In this document: positions 61,216 through 64,000 of the stretch, piece after piece | How the letters are laid out: the number at the start of each line of letters is the position of its first letter | How positions within the stretch are numbered: the stretch's first letter is position 1 | NCBI GenBank assembly: GCA_025094145.1 | Contig: JALLLS010000060.1 | Coordinates: 62,001-126,000, forward strand | Direction of reading: 5' to 3' | DNA length: 64,000 nucleotides | Origin: Spinellus fusiger | Lineage: Eukaryota; Mucoromycota; Mucoromycetes; Mucorales; Phycomycetaceae | Notes under the pieces: generated by a model | Database searches by the model: none | What the model saw: only the letters and a program-made list of their open reading frames with translations | What the model was told of the DNA's origin: nothing | Made by a program: the position numbers and the translations under genes

Positions 61216-62079
61216 CAGTCCCACGTAATAAGTGACTGAAAAAAATATTAATTTTTTTGAATTTTATTTTTTTGAAAAATAAAGGTATTTCTATCAGTCC
61301 AAGATGTTCATAATAAATAGTTCATGGAATAACACGAGATTTGGAACAGTTGTTCTTTAGATGATTATCTACATTTTCATTATATAAATATTTCTCAGTA
61401 CTTTGTAGCAAAGTCTTTATTCTTTATCACAGCAGAGCACCTCCTTGGCATGCTATCAACTAAATTTTCCAAAAATTCATTTGGAATCTTCTCCCATTTA
61501 CTACACAAGCATTGTTCAAGCTGTTGTGCATTGGTATGCTTGTGAGTAAGTGTAATTCCAAGCTGTCTTGATGATGAGCATGAGAAAACCCCGAGTTCAT
61601 TAATGTATTTTACAAATGTGCTACGGCAAATATCCACGCCTGCATCATTGATACTCTTCAAATGATATGCAATTGTTTGCATAGGGTTTCTGCGAATAGA
61701 TAAAACAATTGCCAGTTTTGAAGTAGATGAAACCTTTTCAGGTCTTTCTGTACGCACTTTAGGTCGAGTTATGCCTTCGTTCTTATACAATTGGATAATC
61801 CTGCCCGCTGTGCTCACTGGGATGTCAAGATCGTCAGAAATCTCTTGATAAGTAGCATATCTTTTCCATTGTCCAGTGATTTGACCTCTAATCAACATAG
61901 CATGCTCCCTTCTTTTAATAGAAGTATCTTCAGGTGCTTGGCTAAGAGTTGGCTGATTTTCATTGCTTCAAGACATTTTTTGAATAAGTTATAAAAGAAA
62001 AGAAAAGAGGTCTATTTTATTTTTGAAGAATAAAAAAAGGAAATTAATATTTTCTCCAGTCACTTATTACGTGGGAGTG
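61216..62079 (-). mobile_element. internally deleted Tc1-like element with an open frame (copy 4)
   Basis: TIRs CAGTCCCACGTAATAAGTGA (left) and CAGTCACTTATTACGTGGGAGTG (right, one mismatch), flanked by TA at 61214-61215 and 62080-62081. The minus strand has a 167-codon open frame (61395-61898): helix-turn-helix (YQEISDDLDIPVSTAGRIIQ), a second DNA-binding part (GRPEKVSS-like, RRNPMQTIAYHL) and then a jump straight into the extreme C-terminus (PNEFLENLVDSMPRRC). The catalytic DDE middle is missing. A TGA replaces a Ser codon three residues after the ancestral start. Confidence 0.88.
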
Positions 62080-62393
62080 TAGAATAGGTCTGCATTTGAA
62101 AAAGAGTGGTTACTTGTTGAGGGTGACTGTCATTTATCGCACATCATAGAATAGTATACTACTGTATGTCCAGCTCCATCGCATGCATAACGTATGTATT
62201 CTATACAGTGAAGGGAGAACAAGTACAAAAGACAAACAGCACAGTATACACAATGCAACAACAACAACAAAAGTAAATTACCCCGCAAAAAAAAGAAAAA
62301 GAAACAAAAAAAAAAGAAACAAAAAAAAAGGATGATAGACAGGCAGTAGCAAGACGAACATTTTATACTGCCCATGAAGAAGCAGTGTTGTGT
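62080..62393. other. intergenic region, poly-A/purine-rich
   Basis: 3' flank of the PP2A gene with A-runs at 62285-62330. No coding signal. Confidence 0.5.
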
Positions 62394-63723
<1,330 letters not shown>

Positions 63724-64000
63724 TGGTTGTTGTTATTGGTTATTGGTTGTTGTTATTGGTTATTGGTTGTTGGTTGTTGGTTATTGGTTATTGGTTGTTG
63801 TTTCTGAGAGCGGGAAAGAAGAGCAGAGAAACTATACTTCTACTAAAGAGAGTCCGTCTAAGATGAACAGCAAAAAAAGAAAAAGGCAGAAGATGAGGTA
63901 AGATGAAGCAAGATGAGAAATGAAATTTTTTTTTAAAAAAAAAAAAAAAAGGGGGGGGGAGGGCTGGGGGGAGGAGGGAGGAAGAAGAGGAAGAAGAGGA
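63724..64000. repeat. low-complexity window end
   Basis: Contains a TTGTTGTTATTGGTTATTGG repeat (63726-63800) upstream of the PP2A start, then T-run, A-run, G-run and GGAAGAAGA units to the end. Confidence 0.75.

Overview
This is a nuclear fungal window. Nearly every gene is broken by several short introns (about 40-100 bp) with fungal GTAAGT...TAG borders. Exons are moderately GC-rich and the spaces between them are strongly AT-rich, full of microsatellites and remains of Tc1-like transposons. The gene set (Prm1, Pkr1, Mdm38/LETM1, SDE2, a fasciclin-like GPI protein, a PTEN homologue, glutaminyl cyclase) together with the intron density and AT-rich spacers suggests an early-diverging filamentous fungus, most likely Mucoromycota (a Mucorales species such as Phycomyces is possible). 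That placement is an inference; no rRNA or mitochondrial sequence is present.

Layout. 0-6 kb: two membrane proteins of unknown function. 6-13 kb: a GPI-anchored fasciclin protein (-), a conserved intracellular protein of unknown function (+), then SDE2 and RAD23 (both -), each with an N-terminal ubiquitin-like domain. 13-18.9 kb: a gene-poor stretch with a deleted Tc1 copy, an unclassified dispersed repeat and simple repeats. 18.9-36.8 kb: a gene-dense block with a one-finger C2H2 microprotein, glutaminyl-peptide cyclotransferase, SAR1, RPS24, LETM1/Mdm38, a six-exon membrane protein, a septin of the Cdc10 group, a TBC RabGAP, PTEN and Pkr1. Several pairs there are divergent with short shared promoters (septin/TBC, PTEN/PKR1) or convergent (QPCT/SAR1, TBC/PTEN). 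36.8-43.8 kb: about 7 kb of AT-rich DNA with no gene I can support. 43.9-44.8 kb: a four-finger C2H2 transcription factor. 45-53.2 kb: a transposon graveyard with a Tc1-like element carrying an LTR-like insertion inside it, a second Tc1 relic, a third Tc1 copy with clear TIRs, a length-perfect 180-bp-arm palindrome, and further LTR and repeat pieces. 53.9-59.9 kb: PRM1, a SET/MYND methyltransferase and a type I membrane protein. 60-62.1 kb: two more Tc1 remnants. 62.4-63.7 kb: the PP2A catalytic subunit. The window ends in low-complexity DNA.

The genes do not form one pathway. Themes that recur are membrane traffic and polarity (SAR1, RabGAP, septin, PTEN, PRM1, Pkr1) and proteasome/genome maintenance (RAD23, SDE2). 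I did not find a clearly new multi-gene system. The most notable observations are two reading-frame-supported GC-AG introns in different housekeeping genes, the large palindrome bounded by Tc1 ends, the nested LTR-in-Tc1 insertion, an unclassified repeat family of at least three copies, and a 73-residue zinc-finger microprotein gene.
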